Assembly: GCF_006874645.1 (NCBI RefSeq)
Contig: NZ_CP030082.1
Span: forward strand, 992,001 to 1,056,000
Direction of reading: 5' to 3'
DNA length: 64,000 bases
Source: Bdellovibrio sp. ZAP7
Lineage (GTDB): Bacteria > Bdellovibrionota > Bdellovibrionia > Bdellovibrionales > Bdellovibrionaceae
Shown here: piece after piece, positions 1 to 9,441 of the stretch
Layout: each line of letters begins with the position of its first letter
Numbering within the stretch: position 1 is the stretch's first letter
Notes under the pieces: model-generated
The model's input: only the letters and a program-made list of their open reading frames with translations
What the model was told of the DNA's origin: nothing
Database searches by the model: none
Translations under genes and position numbers: made by a program

Positions 1-906
1 AAGCAAAGTGGAGTAGTCGGTCGAGAACTTTTCATGGGAACTGGCTAAAGCTCGGTAGTAATCAAAACCCACCACATCTAGGGAGTTCCATAACTCCTGC
101 AGATCCTTTTGGTGTTTTTGATTTGCAGGCTTTTCAAAGTTTTCAGTCAGATAAAACTTCCACTGTTCAATTTCGCCGCCAACGATCTTTTGACCTCCGA
201 CTTGAACATACTGATCGGTGTAGTTTATTCCGTAAGTGATTTTAGTTTCTGGTCCCAAGATTTCACGGGCCTTACGAATCATCTCGACCCACTTGCCTGG
301 ATAACCCAAGCGCCACGTGGGCTCTCTATCTCCCAAGCCGGATGTCATGGAATTCATCTCGGCGCCGATCGAGTACATTTCGGCACCTGCTTTCGCAGCC
401 AGTTTCAAATAGCGTTCTTGATATTTATAATAACTCTCAAACCACGCATCGGGATTTTTTGGTTGGATATTTCCGTGCCACCAGTAAATATTTTTCTTTT
501 CAACGTAGGGGAATTCTCCCTTAGGACCGACCACCAACAGAATAGGACGGAAAGAAACGCTTAAGCCCAGGGACTTTGCGTAAGCGACGGTTTGTAAAAC
601 CAGTTTTTCTTCCATCGCTTGTTCTTTAACCGGAACCACGGGACGGATATCTGAACTGACTCCGGTGATCATGTGGGCGCGAAAATTTAAAATGACGGAT
701 TTAAATCCCAACTCTTTGGCAGAATTTAAAATCGAGCGAACGCGCTCGCCTTGGGCCGAGGAATCAACGGTGAAACCCCAGGACTGGTAAGTCATCAGGT
801 GAAGACCTGCGACAGGCTTCGTTTGCGCAAAAGCCAATGCAGACATGAAAATCACAGAAATCGTGATTAAAAACGTACGCAAAATTGCTGAGCAAACAAA
901 CTTCAT
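1..906 (-). CDS. Secreted glycosidase-like TIM-barrel protein (3' end cut off)
   Basis: The frame stays open from an ATG at 906 down to base 1, so the C-terminus lies outside the window and 302 residues are visible. The first ~30 residues form a signal peptide ending at an AFAQ-type cleavage site. The mature part begins GLHLMTYQSWGF, then shows a strand-helix pattern with NFRAHM, SFRPIL and IGAEMNSM segments and later DVVGFDYY. This resembles the glycoside hydrolase TIM-barrel families of the GH113 type, where an acidic residue in an IGxE motif is catalytic. Only the fold class is supported, and the substrate is unknown. It is probably exported to the periplasm or outside the cell. There is no obvious operon partner in view. 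Confidence 0.7.
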   Translation of the reverse strand, partial: MKFVCSAILRTFLITISVIFMSALAFAQTKPVAGLHLMTYQSWGFTVDSSAQGERVRSILNSAKELGFKSVILNFRAHMITGVSSDIRPVVPVKEQAMEEKLVLQTVAYAKSLGLSVSFRPILLVVGPKGEFPYVEKKNIYWWHGNIQPKNPDAWFESYYKYQERYLKLAAKAGAEMYSIGAEMNSMTSGLGDREPTWRLGYPGKWVEMIRKAREILGPETKITYGINYTDQYVQVGGQKIVGGEIEQWKFYLTENFEKPANQKHQKDLQELWNSLDVVGFDYYRALASSHEKFSTDYSTLL

Positions 907-994
907 GGCCCTGAAGTAATAAACCCCAGAGGGTTGGTCAACTTAGCGGGTATTGCTCACTGCAGAAGTATGAAATTCTGCAGCTCGTCATCAC

Positions 995-1840
995 TCAGTT
1001 AGCTTTGAAACCCACTTCGACGACGACGATCTCTGGTGGCACTCTGAAGCGAACGGGGAGAATGCTGTTGCCAGTTCCACTGGTCACCAAGATGTGATGA
1101 TCCTTTTCGCTGATAAGTCCATAGCGATAGCGATCACCATATCGAGAAGGTATGATCGGTGCGCCGACAATGGGAAAGTTCACCTGGCCACCGTGAGTAT
1201 GTCCTGCCAGCATCAAGGAAATGTCTTTTTTGGTTTCCGGAAAAACGTCGGGATTGTGAGTCAGCCCAATTGTGGGCAGATCAGATTTTTTATAACTCGC
1301 GATAAAATCCAAAAGTTCTTTGTCTTCCCAAAAATCACCAAAACCCACCAGATGAAAGGGATGATCTTTCCACGTAAGCTCAACCACCTGATTATCGATC
1401 AAGCGCACGCCATTGGATTTCAAGGCTTCAGAAATTTGTTCTTTGTTCGCCCACCAGTCATGATTTCCTAAGATGCTATACACACCCAAAGGGGCTTTTA
1501 ATTTTTTCATTTGGTGAGCGGCTTTCAAAAAGGCATCGGCATTTCTTTGTGCAACAAAATCACCCAGAAACACGATCATGTCGGGTTCTTCTTTTAAAAG
1601 CATACCGACAATGCGCTCTAGGCGAGCTTCATCGCTAAAATATCTTCCCAAATGAACATCCGAAACCACACCGATACGCAAAGCCGGCAATGACTTTTCA
1701 TGAGAGAATTGCAGGACATAGTTTTGCACCGTCAATGATCTAGGTTCTAACCAAAAAGCCCAGGCCGTCAGAACCCCCGCTGTGAAAATCAGAGCAATCG
1801 TTAATAGCTTGAACGCGAACTTTTTTCCTAAATTGATCAT
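995..1840 (-). CDS. YkuE/YaeI-type metallophosphoesterase
   Basis: A calcineurin-like phosphoesterase of about 281 residues with an N-terminal membrane anchor (LLTIALIFTAGVLTAWAF). The metal-binding motifs occur in order: SDVHLG, GDFVAQ, GNHDWW, GLTHNPD and GHTHGGQ. Together they build the two-metal site of this family. Related proteins hydrolyse phosphodiesters at the membrane, including lipid A or UDP-lipid precursors in some bacteria, so an envelope lipid role is plausible but inferred. I prefer the ATG at 1840. An in-frame TTG at 1876 would add 12 residues without a clear ribosome site. It is convergent with the partial glycosidase gene and divergent from the EF-hand lipoprotein. Confidence 0.85.
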   Translation of the reverse strand: MINLGKKFAFKLLTIALIFTAGVLTAWAFWLEPRSLTVQNYVLQFSHEKSLPALRIGVVSDVHLGRYFSDEARLERIVGMLLKEEPDMIVFLGDFVAQRNADAFLKAAHQMKKLKAPLGVYSILGNHDWWANKEQISEALKSNGVRLIDNQVVELTWKDHPFHLVGFGDFWEDKELLDFIASYKKSDLPTIGLTHNPDVFPETKKDISLMLAGHTHGGQVNFPIVGAPIIPSRYGDRYRYGLISEKDHHILVTSGTGNSILPVRFRVPPEIVVVEVGFKAN

Positions 1841-1939
1841 TGTTTGAAGGGTAACACTGGTTCTTAGCCTCAGCAAGGACGGTGAGCCTTTGACTCCAGA
1901 GAAAACTAAGGGAGAATAAGTGCACCGGGGGATCCTTCA

Positions 1940-2323
1940 GTGAAGTTCATTCTAGCTATTTTCGCAGTTCTCACTTTGATGGTGGGTTGCAGTTCAAAAC
2001 CACCAAGTTCACGTTATATTATCAACTCCATCAATACGGCCGACCTGGATAACTCTAAATCCATCTCCCGCAACGAATTTAAAATGTATTTCCAGGGCCG
2101 CTACAGTCAAATTGATGCGGGGGATACCGGCCGAGTGCCGGCAAAAAAGCTTTGCCCAGGGATCCTGGCTCCCAAGTTTTGTGAGGGTGCAGATACCAAT
2201 AAAGACGGCATTATCACTCTGGATGAGCTGTTTAATCGTTTAGACCGCGAGTTTGATCGTGTGAACGTCGATAAAAAGCCTGATTTGTCGTACAAAGAGT
2301 TCCATCAAGCACTGTTGCCTTAA
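1940..2323 (+). CDS. EF-hand-like lipoprotein
   Basis: A 127-residue protein with a lipoprotein signal peptide ending in a VGCS lipobox at residues 15-18. Two Asp/Asn-rich loops look like EF-hand calcium sites: DLDNSKSISRNEF in the first half and DTNKDGIITLDEL in the second, each with acidic residues at the expected positions and a Glu at position 12. It is probably anchored in the outer membrane or periplasm and binds calcium. The partner is unknown. A GC-rich hairpin begins right at its stop codon. Confidence 0.75.
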   Translation: MKFILAIFAVLTLMVGCSSKPPSSRYIINSINTADLDNSKSISRNEFKMYFQGRYSQIDAGDTGRVPAKKLCPGILAPKFCEGADTNKDGIITLDELFNRLDREFDRVNVDKKPDLSYKEFHQALLP

Positions 2324-2352
2324 GGCCTCAGTCCCCTTGTATAAGGGGGCCT
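2323..2352 (+). terminator. Hairpin at end of EF-hand lipoprotein gene
   Basis: AGGCC (2323-2327) pairs with GGCCT (2348-2352), and CCCTT (2334-2338) pairs with AAGGG (2343-2347), giving a nested stem that starts on the stop codon. There is no T-tract behind it, so it is either a weak terminator or an mRNA 3' stabiliser. Confidence 0.4.
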
Positions 2353-2379
2353 AATCAGTAACTTCTTGCCTATTTTAGT

Positions 2380-2430
2380 AAACTTTCTTAAAAAGTGCGC
2401 CGGCCCTAGGCGCCGTTAAGAAAGTTTTTT
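2380..2430 (+). promoter_or_regulatory. Perfect 12-bp inverted repeat with T-tract just before a start codon
   Basis: AAACTTTCTTAA (2380-2391) is an exact inverted repeat of TTAAGAAAGTTT (2416-2427). An inner stem GCGCC/GGCGC (2397-2401 with 2409-2413) lies between them. The right arm runs into six T residues ending at 2430. The shape is that of an intrinsic terminator, yet the next gene begins four bases later at 2434 and the AAGAAAG stretch that could serve as its ribosome site is inside the right arm. It may terminate the upstream transcript, attenuate the downstream one, or hide the ribosome site. Confidence 0.6.
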
Positions 2431-2433
2431 GAT

Positions 2434-3681
2434 ATGTCGTTCGTTTCTTTCGTTCTAGTTTCTGTATTTGCTCTGAATGTATTTGCCGCTGAAATTCCTG
2501 ATTTTCTAAAAAATCCGTTTGCTGCGACAATCACTTCCACACTTATTCTTCCTGAAAGCAATAAAGCCATTATTCGCGGATCAGTGACGGTTATGCCGTC
2601 TCGTAAAACGGTTCCTTTGATGGAACGAGTTTCTGATTTCAATTACAACTATCGCCTGCGCGCAGATCACACGGCTCCGCTTGTGTTCATCATTCCAGGA
2701 ACGGGTGGAACTGCAGAATCCGCAGCAGCTTTAGTGCTGGCTGAGCAAATGTTTAAAATCGGTTATCACGTTGTGACGGTGGATAATCCATTCTCTTGGA
2801 AGTTCACAGTTGCTGGCAGCAAAAGCGGTTTGCCTGGTTTTACTCCTCGCGATTCAGCAGATCTTTATGCAGCTCTTTTGAAAACGACGAAAGCACTTAA
2901 GGCTGATCACGGTATCAAACCCCGCAGCTTTAACTTGATCGGTTATTCTATCGGTGGCTTGCAGGCGCTTTTCATGAAAAAGCATGACGACCAGGCAGGC
3001 AATTTCAAATTCGCGAAAGTTTTAACGATCAATCCTCCGGCTGACTTACTTTTCGCAATTCAAAAATTGGATCGCTTGGCAGAGCTTGAGCAAAAGCTGA
3101 CAAAAACTGAAAAACAAAATGTTGGTTTCAAAGTTCAGCGTGTGACTGATTTGGTGATGGGCAATAAGATTGATCTTAAGAACCCTCGTCAAATTGATCA
3201 GGTGTTTAAGCAAGAAGCCTTCACTGATGTTGAAATGGCTTACCTGATCGGCAAAGAGTTCCGCGACAGCCTGGGTGACTTGGTCTTTGCTTCCCAGCAG
3301 GTTCATGATCTGGGTATTTTGAAAAGCCCGGTAAGTAAATACAAACGCAACGCTCGCAATGCTGAAGCTCGCGCTGTGCCTTTCGTGCGCTATATGAATC
3401 AGTTCCTTCTTCCCAATTTGAAACGCACTCAAGGTGCGGACTATTCGGTTGAACAATTGAATCACGACGCCAGCATCTATCAATTCGCTGATTATATCCG
3501 CGAGAACCAAAATCTGTACTTCATCGACAGTGCGGATGACCTGGTTTCTAAGACTGAAGATATCGCATGGATGAAGACTCAATTCGGAGACCGCGCTTTT
3601 GTTTTGCCATTCGGTGGCCACTGCGGATTCTTTCAGGTACCTGCGTTTCAAGGACGCTTACAGAACATTTTCAAATACTAA
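2434..3681 (+). CDS. Secreted alpha/beta hydrolase
   Basis: A 415-residue protein with a signal peptide (SFVLVSVFALNVFAAE, about 20 residues). The alpha/beta-hydrolase core shows an oxyanion-type HTAPLVFIIPGTGGT segment near residue 85 and a nucleophile elbow GYSIGG near residue 170. A late HCGFF segment supplies a likely catalytic His. Such secreted serine hydrolases act as esterases or lipases, and the substrate cannot be told here. The start has no canonical ribosome site outside the hairpin described just upstream. A terminator follows at 3747. Confidence 0.75.
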   Translation: MSFVSFVLVSVFALNVFAAEIPDFLKNPFAATITSTLILPESNKAIIRGSVTVMPSRKTVPLMERVSDFNYNYRLRADHTAPLVFIIPGTGGTAESAAALVLAEQMFKIGYHVVTVDNPFSWKFTVAGSKSGLPGFTPRDSADLYAALLKTTKALKADHGIKPRSFNLIGYSIGGLQALFMKKHDDQAGNFKFAKVLTINPPADLLFAIQKLDRLAELEQKLTKTEKQNVGFKVQRVTDLVMGNKIDLKNPRQIDQVFKQEAFTDVEMAYLIGKEFRDSLGDLVFASQQVHDLGILKSPVSKYKRNARNAEARAVPFVRYMNQFLLPNLKRTQGADYSVEQLNHDASIYQFADYIRENQNLYFIDSADDLVSKTEDIAWMKTQFGDRAFVLPFGGHCGFFQVPAFQGRLQNIFKY

Positions 3682-3697
3682 GTTGGAGTCAGTTTTG

Positions 3698-3724
3698 GAG
3701 CATGTTCATATCCGGTACATGCTC
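3698..3724 (+). repeat. 8-bp inverted repeat
   Basis: GAGCATGT (3698-3705) and ACATGCTC (3717-3724) form an 8-bp stem with an 11-base loop behind the hydrolase gene. No T-tract follows. It may be a 3' end structure upstream of the stronger terminator. Confidence 0.4.
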
Positions 3725-3746
3725 AAAAGTTATCATTATCGCTTCA

Positions 3747-3772
3747 AGTACCCGGAATCGGGTGCTTTTTTT
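3747..3772 (+). terminator. Intrinsic terminator after hydrolase gene
   Basis: AGTACCCG (3747-3754), loop GAAT, and CGGGTGCT (3759-3766) form an 8-bp stem with one G-T pair, followed by a run of T residues to 3772. Confidence 0.75.
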
Positions 3773-3887
3773 ATTTAAAAAATCATTCTCACAAAAATTA
3801 AACTACACCTGATCCCTGCCGATAGTGAATTGAATCGATCTGTCGGGAACGCATCTTGCTTTAATCATCAAGTACGTGGGGGGCCAT

Positions 3888-4976
3888 GTGAGAAAATTAG
3901 TACTTATAGTTTCAGCTCTACTGACAATAGTGGGTTTTCAGAATTGCGCTGAGCAAAGCTATAATTTTGCTGAGACTGACGGCACCTCGAGCGCTGGAGT
4001 CACTCCAGCAACTGAATCCAAAAGCCAAAGCTTTGCTTCACAATCCACAGCTAAATCTATTGATATGGTTTGGGTGATCGATAACTCCGTATCAATGGTG
4101 CAGAATGTGAATCGCGTGAAAGCGAACTTCAAAGCCTTCGTTGAAAACCTGGATAGTAAGATTGATATCCGTGTTGCTTTGATTTCTCGTTCTGAGGCGT
4201 CTAGTATCAACACGCAAATCGCATTGGCTGACTATACATCGAATGGTAAGCAAGTTCATTTCATGGTGCATAGTTATAACCCGATGCTGGTGGCAGCCCT
4301 TTCAACGTGCCCAGCTTCGCCAGACAAAAGCGATGTGCTTTGCTCGACTCTAAAAGGTAACAGCCGCTATGCGGATGCTTATGGCTCTTTAAACTCGTTC
4401 TTTAGAAGTGGTTCACAGAAAGTCTTTGTCTTTGTTTCAGACGACGACTCAAGCAACGTGTCTGCGAATACCAGCATTCAGTATGACTCGGGTACGGATC
4501 CCAAAAGCTATGATAATATCAAAGTGTCTTCTTTGACAGAAAACGTGGACTATATCACGCCAGCCACTTTCCAGGCGCGTATGACGAAAGCGTTCGGCAG
4601 CGCCACAGCAGTTAAAAGCTTTGGTTTCCTAGCCTACGATAAAGCCACCAGCCCTTGCTTGGCTCGTCCAAGTGTAAACTATCAGTCTTTGATTAAAAGT
4701 TCCGGTGGGGCGCACTTTAATATCTGTAACTCTGACTGGAGTTCAGCGTTCAGTACTCTGACATCTCGTGTGATGGATTTTGCTAAAAACACCTACGTGG
4801 TGGCGGACGATTCGTTCCTAGGTATTGATTACGTTGAGCTTAACGGTTCCAAACTTGTCGCAGACAAAGATTTCTCGGTGAGTGGTAACACGATCACATT
4901 GAATTCTTCGCTCTTATCTCAGGTTGGGAATTACTCAATCGTGGTGCATTATGTGCGCGGTGTGGTTGAGAAATAG
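3888..4976 (+). CDS. vWA-domain lipoprotein
   Basis: A 362-residue protein. I chose GTG at 3888 because a GGGGGG ribosome site sits just before it and the signal peptide then starts correctly (RKLVLIVSALLTIVGF). The lipobox is weak (GFQNC). From about residue 62, DMVWVIDNSVSM carries the DxSxS metal site of a von Willebrand A domain, followed by the amphipathic segment RVKANFKAFVENL and the strand IRVALISRS. An FVFVSDDDSS strand comes later. vWA lipoproteins bind protein or surface ligands. The role here, perhaps adhesion or envelope assembly, is unknown. The gene stands alone and ends in a strong terminator. Confidence 0.75.
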   Translation: MRKLVLIVSALLTIVGFQNCAEQSYNFAETDGTSSAGVTPATESKSQSFASQSTAKSIDMVWVIDNSVSMVQNVNRVKANFKAFVENLDSKIDIRVALISRSEASSINTQIALADYTSNGKQVHFMVHSYNPMLVAALSTCPASPDKSDVLCSTLKGNSRYADAYGSLNSFFRSGSQKVFVFVSDDDSSNVSANTSIQYDSGTDPKSYDNIKVSSLTENVDYITPATFQARMTKAFGSATAVKSFGFLAYDKATSPCLARPSVNYQSLIKSSGGAHFNICNSDWSSAFSTLTSRVMDFAKNTYVVADDSFLGIDYVELNGSKLVADKDFSVSGNTITLNSSLLSQVGNYSIVVHYVRGVVEK

Positions 4977-5002
4977 ATTTTAGTTTCACTTTAAAAAGAA
5001 AA

Positions 5003-5033
5003 ACCGGAAGCCTGATAAGCTTCCGGTTTTTTG
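5003..5033. terminator. Bidirectional terminator between convergent genes
   Basis: ACCGGAAGC (5003-5011) and GCTTCCGGT (5019-5027) form a 9-bp stem flanked by an A-run on the left and a T-run on the right. It can end both the vWA lipoprotein transcript and the opposing DUF3011 transcript. Confidence 0.85.
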
Positions 5034-5041
5034 TTTTTCAA

Positions 5042-5518
5042 TTAGTAGCGCTCGATCGCAAATACTGCGCGGCAACCTTTGTCGACCCAGATATAATTTC
5101 CAGTGAGACCAAAGTTTCTATTTTGTTCACAACGAGTGTTAGAACGTTGCTTTGCCAAATAGAAATTGCGGATGCCATATGGATCAACGTAGCAAGTGTT
5201 GTAACGGTTGCCTTGAGATTCACAAGTCACGTATTCAATACGTGGTTGGCTAGGTGGACGAGGCGGGTTGTATGGACCACCATGGCCAGGATTGCCAGGG
5301 TATCCTGGATTTGGACGAGGACCACGGTCATCGCGACCGTGGCCGCCACGACGATCATCACGGTCATCACTACGGCGGTCACCACCACCACGACGATCAT
5401 CAAATCCTGGGCGGCGAGGAGCAGAGATCTCTTCACTGTCAGCATAATCAAAATCATAAGCATGTGCCGTGTGAGCCAGTGCGCAAAGTGCAATCACAGA
5501 TAGAATCATTCTTTTCAT
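5042..5518 (-). CDS. Secreted DUF3011 protein with Arg/Gly/Asp-rich linker
   Basis: I use the ATG at 5518, which has an AAGGAAG ribosome site; the longer frame to 5620 lacks one. The product has 158 residues. The signal peptide is MKRMILSVIALCALAHTAHA. It is followed by a low-complexity stretch of DDRRGG-like repeats and a Pro/Gly linker. The C-terminal ~60 residues carry the DUF3011 pattern: YVTCESQGNRYNTC, then RCEQNRNFG, then WVDKGCRAVF, with four Cys residues. DUF3011 proteins are exported and of unknown function. The linker's base composition is GC-rich and repetitive, so antisense frames there look open but are not genes. Confidence 0.8.
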   Translation of the reverse strand: MKRMILSVIALCALAHTAHAYDFDYADSEEISAPRRPGFDDRRGGGDRRSDDRDDRRGGHGRDDRGPRPNPGYPGNPGHGGPYNPPRPPSQPRIEYVTCESQGNRYNTCYVDPYGIRNFYLAKQRSNTRCEQNRNFGLTGNYIWVDKGCRAVFAIERY

Positions 5519-5662
5519 ATCATCTTCCTTTGTAAGTGGTGTCTTTCTGACGATAACGTCGTTTCGAGAATCCTTATTGCGAGGACCATGCCTATTCTTT
5601 CTGGGGTCATAAAGAACCATTTAGTTTGCCTCACAAAACAATAATTACTTATACTAAGGAGC

Positions 5663-6175
5663 ATGAAGATTTCTAAAATTCTCTCTTTCCTCATCAGCAT
5701 TTTCATTCTTGGTGTCGCGTGGTTTTTCAGTATAAATCAGCCCTTTGAATCAGCGACGCTGAAAAGAGAAAACATCGCGCTATCACCACGCTCTCGCGAG
5801 GAAATGCAGCTATCTTTAAGGTGTGTGGGCTTTACTGGAAGCTGTGAGATCCCAGAAGCCGGTTTGAAACTTGTGATGTCTTTCGAGGGTTCGCAATTCG
5901 CAAAACCCATCCCAAAATTTTTGAATATCAGCGGCTTCGGAGACAACAAAGGCTGGGGAACTCAAACACATTACTTTGGCCACCGAGTGTTGACGATCAC
6001 AAACCAACAAGGAATTGAAGTGGCAAAATTCCACCAGCGATTGTGGAATACTGGTGCCTACGCCGACTTCAGCCAGCTCCTCGCATTTGATTTGTCCGCC
6101 AAAAAACTTTTCATCTCTGCCGGCCCATGGGGCTTTAACAGCACGCAAGACATCGCTTACGTCCTTACTTTTTAA
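5663..6175 (+). CDS. Membrane-anchored hypothetical protein
   Basis: 170 residues, not recognised. Residues 5-24 form one hydrophobic segment (ILSFLISIFILGVAWFF), either an uncleaved signal anchor or a signal peptide. The rest is a predicted beta-rich extracytoplasmic domain with two Cys residues (RCVGFTGSCEIP) that could form a disulfide. An AAGGAG ribosome site lies unusually close to the ATG. Its last 11 bases overlap the 3' end of the opposing LysR gene. Confidence 0.6.
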   Translation: MKISKILSFLISIFILGVAWFFSINQPFESATLKRENIALSPRSREEMQLSLRCVGFTGSCEIPEAGLKLVMSFEGSQFAKPIPKFLNISGFGDNKGWGTQTHYFGHRVLTITNQQGIEVAKFHQRLWNTGAYADFSQLLAFDLSAKKLFISAGPWGFNSTQDIAYVLTF

Positions 6176-7061
6176 TATATGCTTTCACATGGTCAATGAA
6201 CGCACGAAGCTTGGGTAGGATTTGTGAGCGGCTTGGATAGTATAAGTAAAATCCTTCGCTCTCTGCTGCATAGCTTGCCAAAGCGATCTCAAGTTTTCCG
6301 GATTTTACTTTTTCTTTGATGTTTTCTTCAGCAGCATAAACTAAACCGTGACCCGCTGTAGCGGCATCTAGCATCAAGTTTGAATCACTAAAGATCAAAT
6401 TGCCTTTGACGTGCACTTGAAAGTCTTTGCCGCGCTCTTGGAACTCCCAGCGATCATACAAGCCTCCGCCCAGGCGAATCAGAATGCAGTTGTGGGATAA
6501 AAGATCGCGCGGTTTTTTAGGGCGGCCATGTCTGTCGAAATATTTTGGAGATCCTGCAACCACAAAGCGAACTGGGCCATAAAGTTTCGTAGCGATCACA
6601 TCCTTTGCCAAGATATCTGACAGTCTAACGCCAGCATCAAAGCCGCTTTCAAAAATGTCGCTCGCATAGTCTTCCAAATAAAGCTCTACAGTGACCTCCG
6701 GATACTTTTTGATAAAGCTAGAAACGATGGGTTCCATAAAAGAATGATAAAGCGAGCGTGGCATATTTAGGCGCAACAAGCCCGAGGGTTTGGTCCCTAA
6801 AGTTCCAACGCTATCCATCGCATTTAGAATTTGATCGAGTGCAGGCCCGGCTTCAGACAGAAAACGCTGACCTGCCTCCGTTAAAGAAGTTGCGCGGGTC
6901 GTACGCGTCAATAGAGTCACTCCCAGTCGTGTCTCAAGTTGGCGAATCATCTGACTGATGGCGGAGGGGGAGACGTCGAGCTCTGAGGCTGCTGCGGTGA
7001 AGTTACGCTTCTCTGCGACCAATTTCAAAGCCAGCAGGCCATCTAATCTGTTCTTATCCAT
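6165..7061 (-). CDS. LysR-family transcriptional regulator
   Basis: 298 residues. The N-terminal winged helix-turn-helix is typical (FTAAASELDVSPSAISQMIRQLETRLGVTLL). It is followed by a periplasmic-binding-protein-like effector domain of the common YafC/DmlR-like type (SGLLRLNMPRSL, GVRLSDIL). The ATG has a good AAGGAG ribosome site. It is transcribed away from the alcohol dehydrogenase and aldo/keto reductase genes, the usual layout for a LysR protein that controls its divergent neighbours. The inducer is unknown, though an aldehyde or quinone would fit the enzymes. Confidence 0.9.
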   Translation of the reverse strand: MDKNRLDGLLALKLVAEKRNFTAAASELDVSPSAISQMIRQLETRLGVTLLTRTTRATSLTEAGQRFLSEAGPALDQILNAMDSVGTLGTKPSGLLRLNMPRSLYHSFMEPIVSSFIKKYPEVTVELYLEDYASDIFESGFDAGVRLSDILAKDVIATKLYGPVRFVVAGSPKYFDRHGRPKKPRDLLSHNCILIRLGGGLYDRWEFQERGKDFQVHVKGNLIFSDSNLMLDAATAGHGLVYAAEENIKEKVKSGKLEIALASYAAESEGFYLYYPSRSQILPKLRAFIDHVKAYIKK

Positions 7062-7166
7062 TATGAAGCACTCCTTAACAGCACGTGAAGCAAACCCCTA
7101 TTTTTCTTAATGAACATCAGGGCTATTCTTTTGGCAAAGGTTATCTCATAAATCAGGGAGAAATAG

Positions 7167-8216
7167 ATGATTCAAGCAAAAGGCATGGCAGCCATGGCTG
7201 CTAAAGAAGCGTTGGTTCCATACTCATTCGAAAGACGCGAGCCTAAAGAGCACGACGTTGTTATCGACATCAAGTACTGTGGCATTTGCCATTCCGATAT
7301 TCATATGACCCGAGAGGAATGGGGAGCAGGATCTCCCTTTCCCATGGTTCCAGGGCACGAGATCGCAGGCGTCGTTCGTGCGGTCGGCAGCAAAGTAACA
7401 AAGCACAAAGTCGGTGATCACGTCGGTGTCGGTTGCTTGGTCGACTCTTGTGCAGATTGTGCGCATTGCAAGCAAGACCTTGAACAATACTGCGTTGAAG
7501 GACAAACGGGAACCTATGGCGCGATGGAGCGTGACGGCTCTGCAGTCACTCAAGGCGGATATTCGAATGTGATCGTCGTTAAAGACGACTTCGTTTTGCA
7601 GATTCCAAAATCGCTTCCACTGGATAAAGCAGCTCCACTTCTGTGTGCAGGTATTACTCTTTACTCTCCACTCAATCACTGGAAAGTGGGCCCGGGCAAA
7701 AAGGTCGCCATCATGGGTCTTGGTGGTTTAGGTCATATGGGAGTGAAAATCGCACGAGCGATGGGAGCTGAAGTCACAGTACTAAGTCATTCGGAAAAAA
7801 AACGTGAAGACGCGCTGAAGCTGGGTGCGCATCACTTCCTGGTTGCAAAAACACAGGACGTCTTTCAGCAAAATGCCGCAAAATTTGATTTGATCATCAA
7901 CACGGTCTCTTCGGCAGATATCGATATGACTAGCTATTTCAATTTATTGAAATTAGATGGAACTATGGTCTCTGTAGGGGCACCGGAAAAACCTTTATCC
8001 ATAAATGTCTTTCCGTTGATCATGATGCGCAGATCTTATGCGGGTTCGGCAATCGGTGGGATCAAAGAGACACAAGAGATGCTGGACTTCTGTGCGAAGC
8101 ACAACATCACTCCAGAGATCGAAGTTATCAATCCATCTCTGGTGAATGAAGCCTACGAGCGAGTCCTAAAAAGTGATGTGCGCTATCGCTTTGTTCTGGA
8201 TATGGGAAAAATCTAA
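7167..8216 (+). CDS. Zinc-dependent alcohol dehydrogenase (CAD/YahK-like)
   Basis: A 349-residue medium-chain dehydrogenase/reductase. The catalytic zinc ligands are visible as GICHSD (C41, H42 region) and GHE (H64, E65). The structural zinc Cys cluster is at C95, C98, C101 and C109. A Rossmann motif GLGGLGHMG binds NAD(P). It most resembles the cinnamyl-alcohol dehydrogenase-like group containing E. coli YahK, which reduces a wide range of aldehydes with NADPH. A GGGAGAA ribosome site supports the start. The aldo/keto reductase gene follows 16 bases later, so the two are probably cotranscribed for aldehyde detoxification under the divergent LysR protein. Confidence 0.9.
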   Translation: MIQAKGMAAMAAKEALVPYSFERREPKEHDVVIDIKYCGICHSDIHMTREEWGAGSPFPMVPGHEIAGVVRAVGSKVTKHKVGDHVGVGCLVDSCADCAHCKQDLEQYCVEGQTGTYGAMERDGSAVTQGGYSNVIVVKDDFVLQIPKSLPLDKAAPLLCAGITLYSPLNHWKVGPGKKVAIMGLGGLGHMGVKIARAMGAEVTVLSHSEKKREDALKLGAHHFLVAKTQDVFQQNAAKFDLIINTVSSADIDMTSYFNLLKLDGTMVSVGAPEKPLSINVFPLIMMRRSYAGSAIGGIKETQEMLDFCAKHNITPEIEVINPSLVNEAYERVLKSDVRYRFVLDMGKI

Positions 8217-8220
8217 GTAA

Positions 8221-9213
<993 letters not shown>

Positions 9214-9237
9214 GGTTTTTGCTTTCAAAACAAAGTG

Positions 9238-9268
9238 AGGCGCATCTATATCTGGGTGCGCCTTTTTA
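9238..9268 (+). terminator. Intrinsic terminator of dehydrogenase/reductase operon
   Basis: AGGCGCA (9238-9244) pairs with TGCGCCT (9257-9263), followed by a T-rich tract. Confidence 0.8.
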
Positions 9269-9441
9269 TTTTTAAGTGATTCCTTCTCAAATTACTCAAT
9301 ACCTTCATCCTTAATTCTTACGTGTGTTTATAAAACCAACCTCTAGATCTAGCGGTTAAACGACACAATTTTCCCAATATTACACTGTCGCAAGGCACCC
9401 TGCTGTAGTTGCACAAATCAACCGCAACACTGTGAGGGTCG

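Noticed and set aside
109..564. Plus-strand open frame of 151 codons
   Set aside because: It is antisense to the partial glycosidase-like gene, with no ribosome site or recognisable domain.
5123..5535. Several plus-strand frames, rich in Asp/His or Thr/Val
   Set aside because: They are shadows of the Arg/Gly/Asp-rich linker of the DUF3011 gene.
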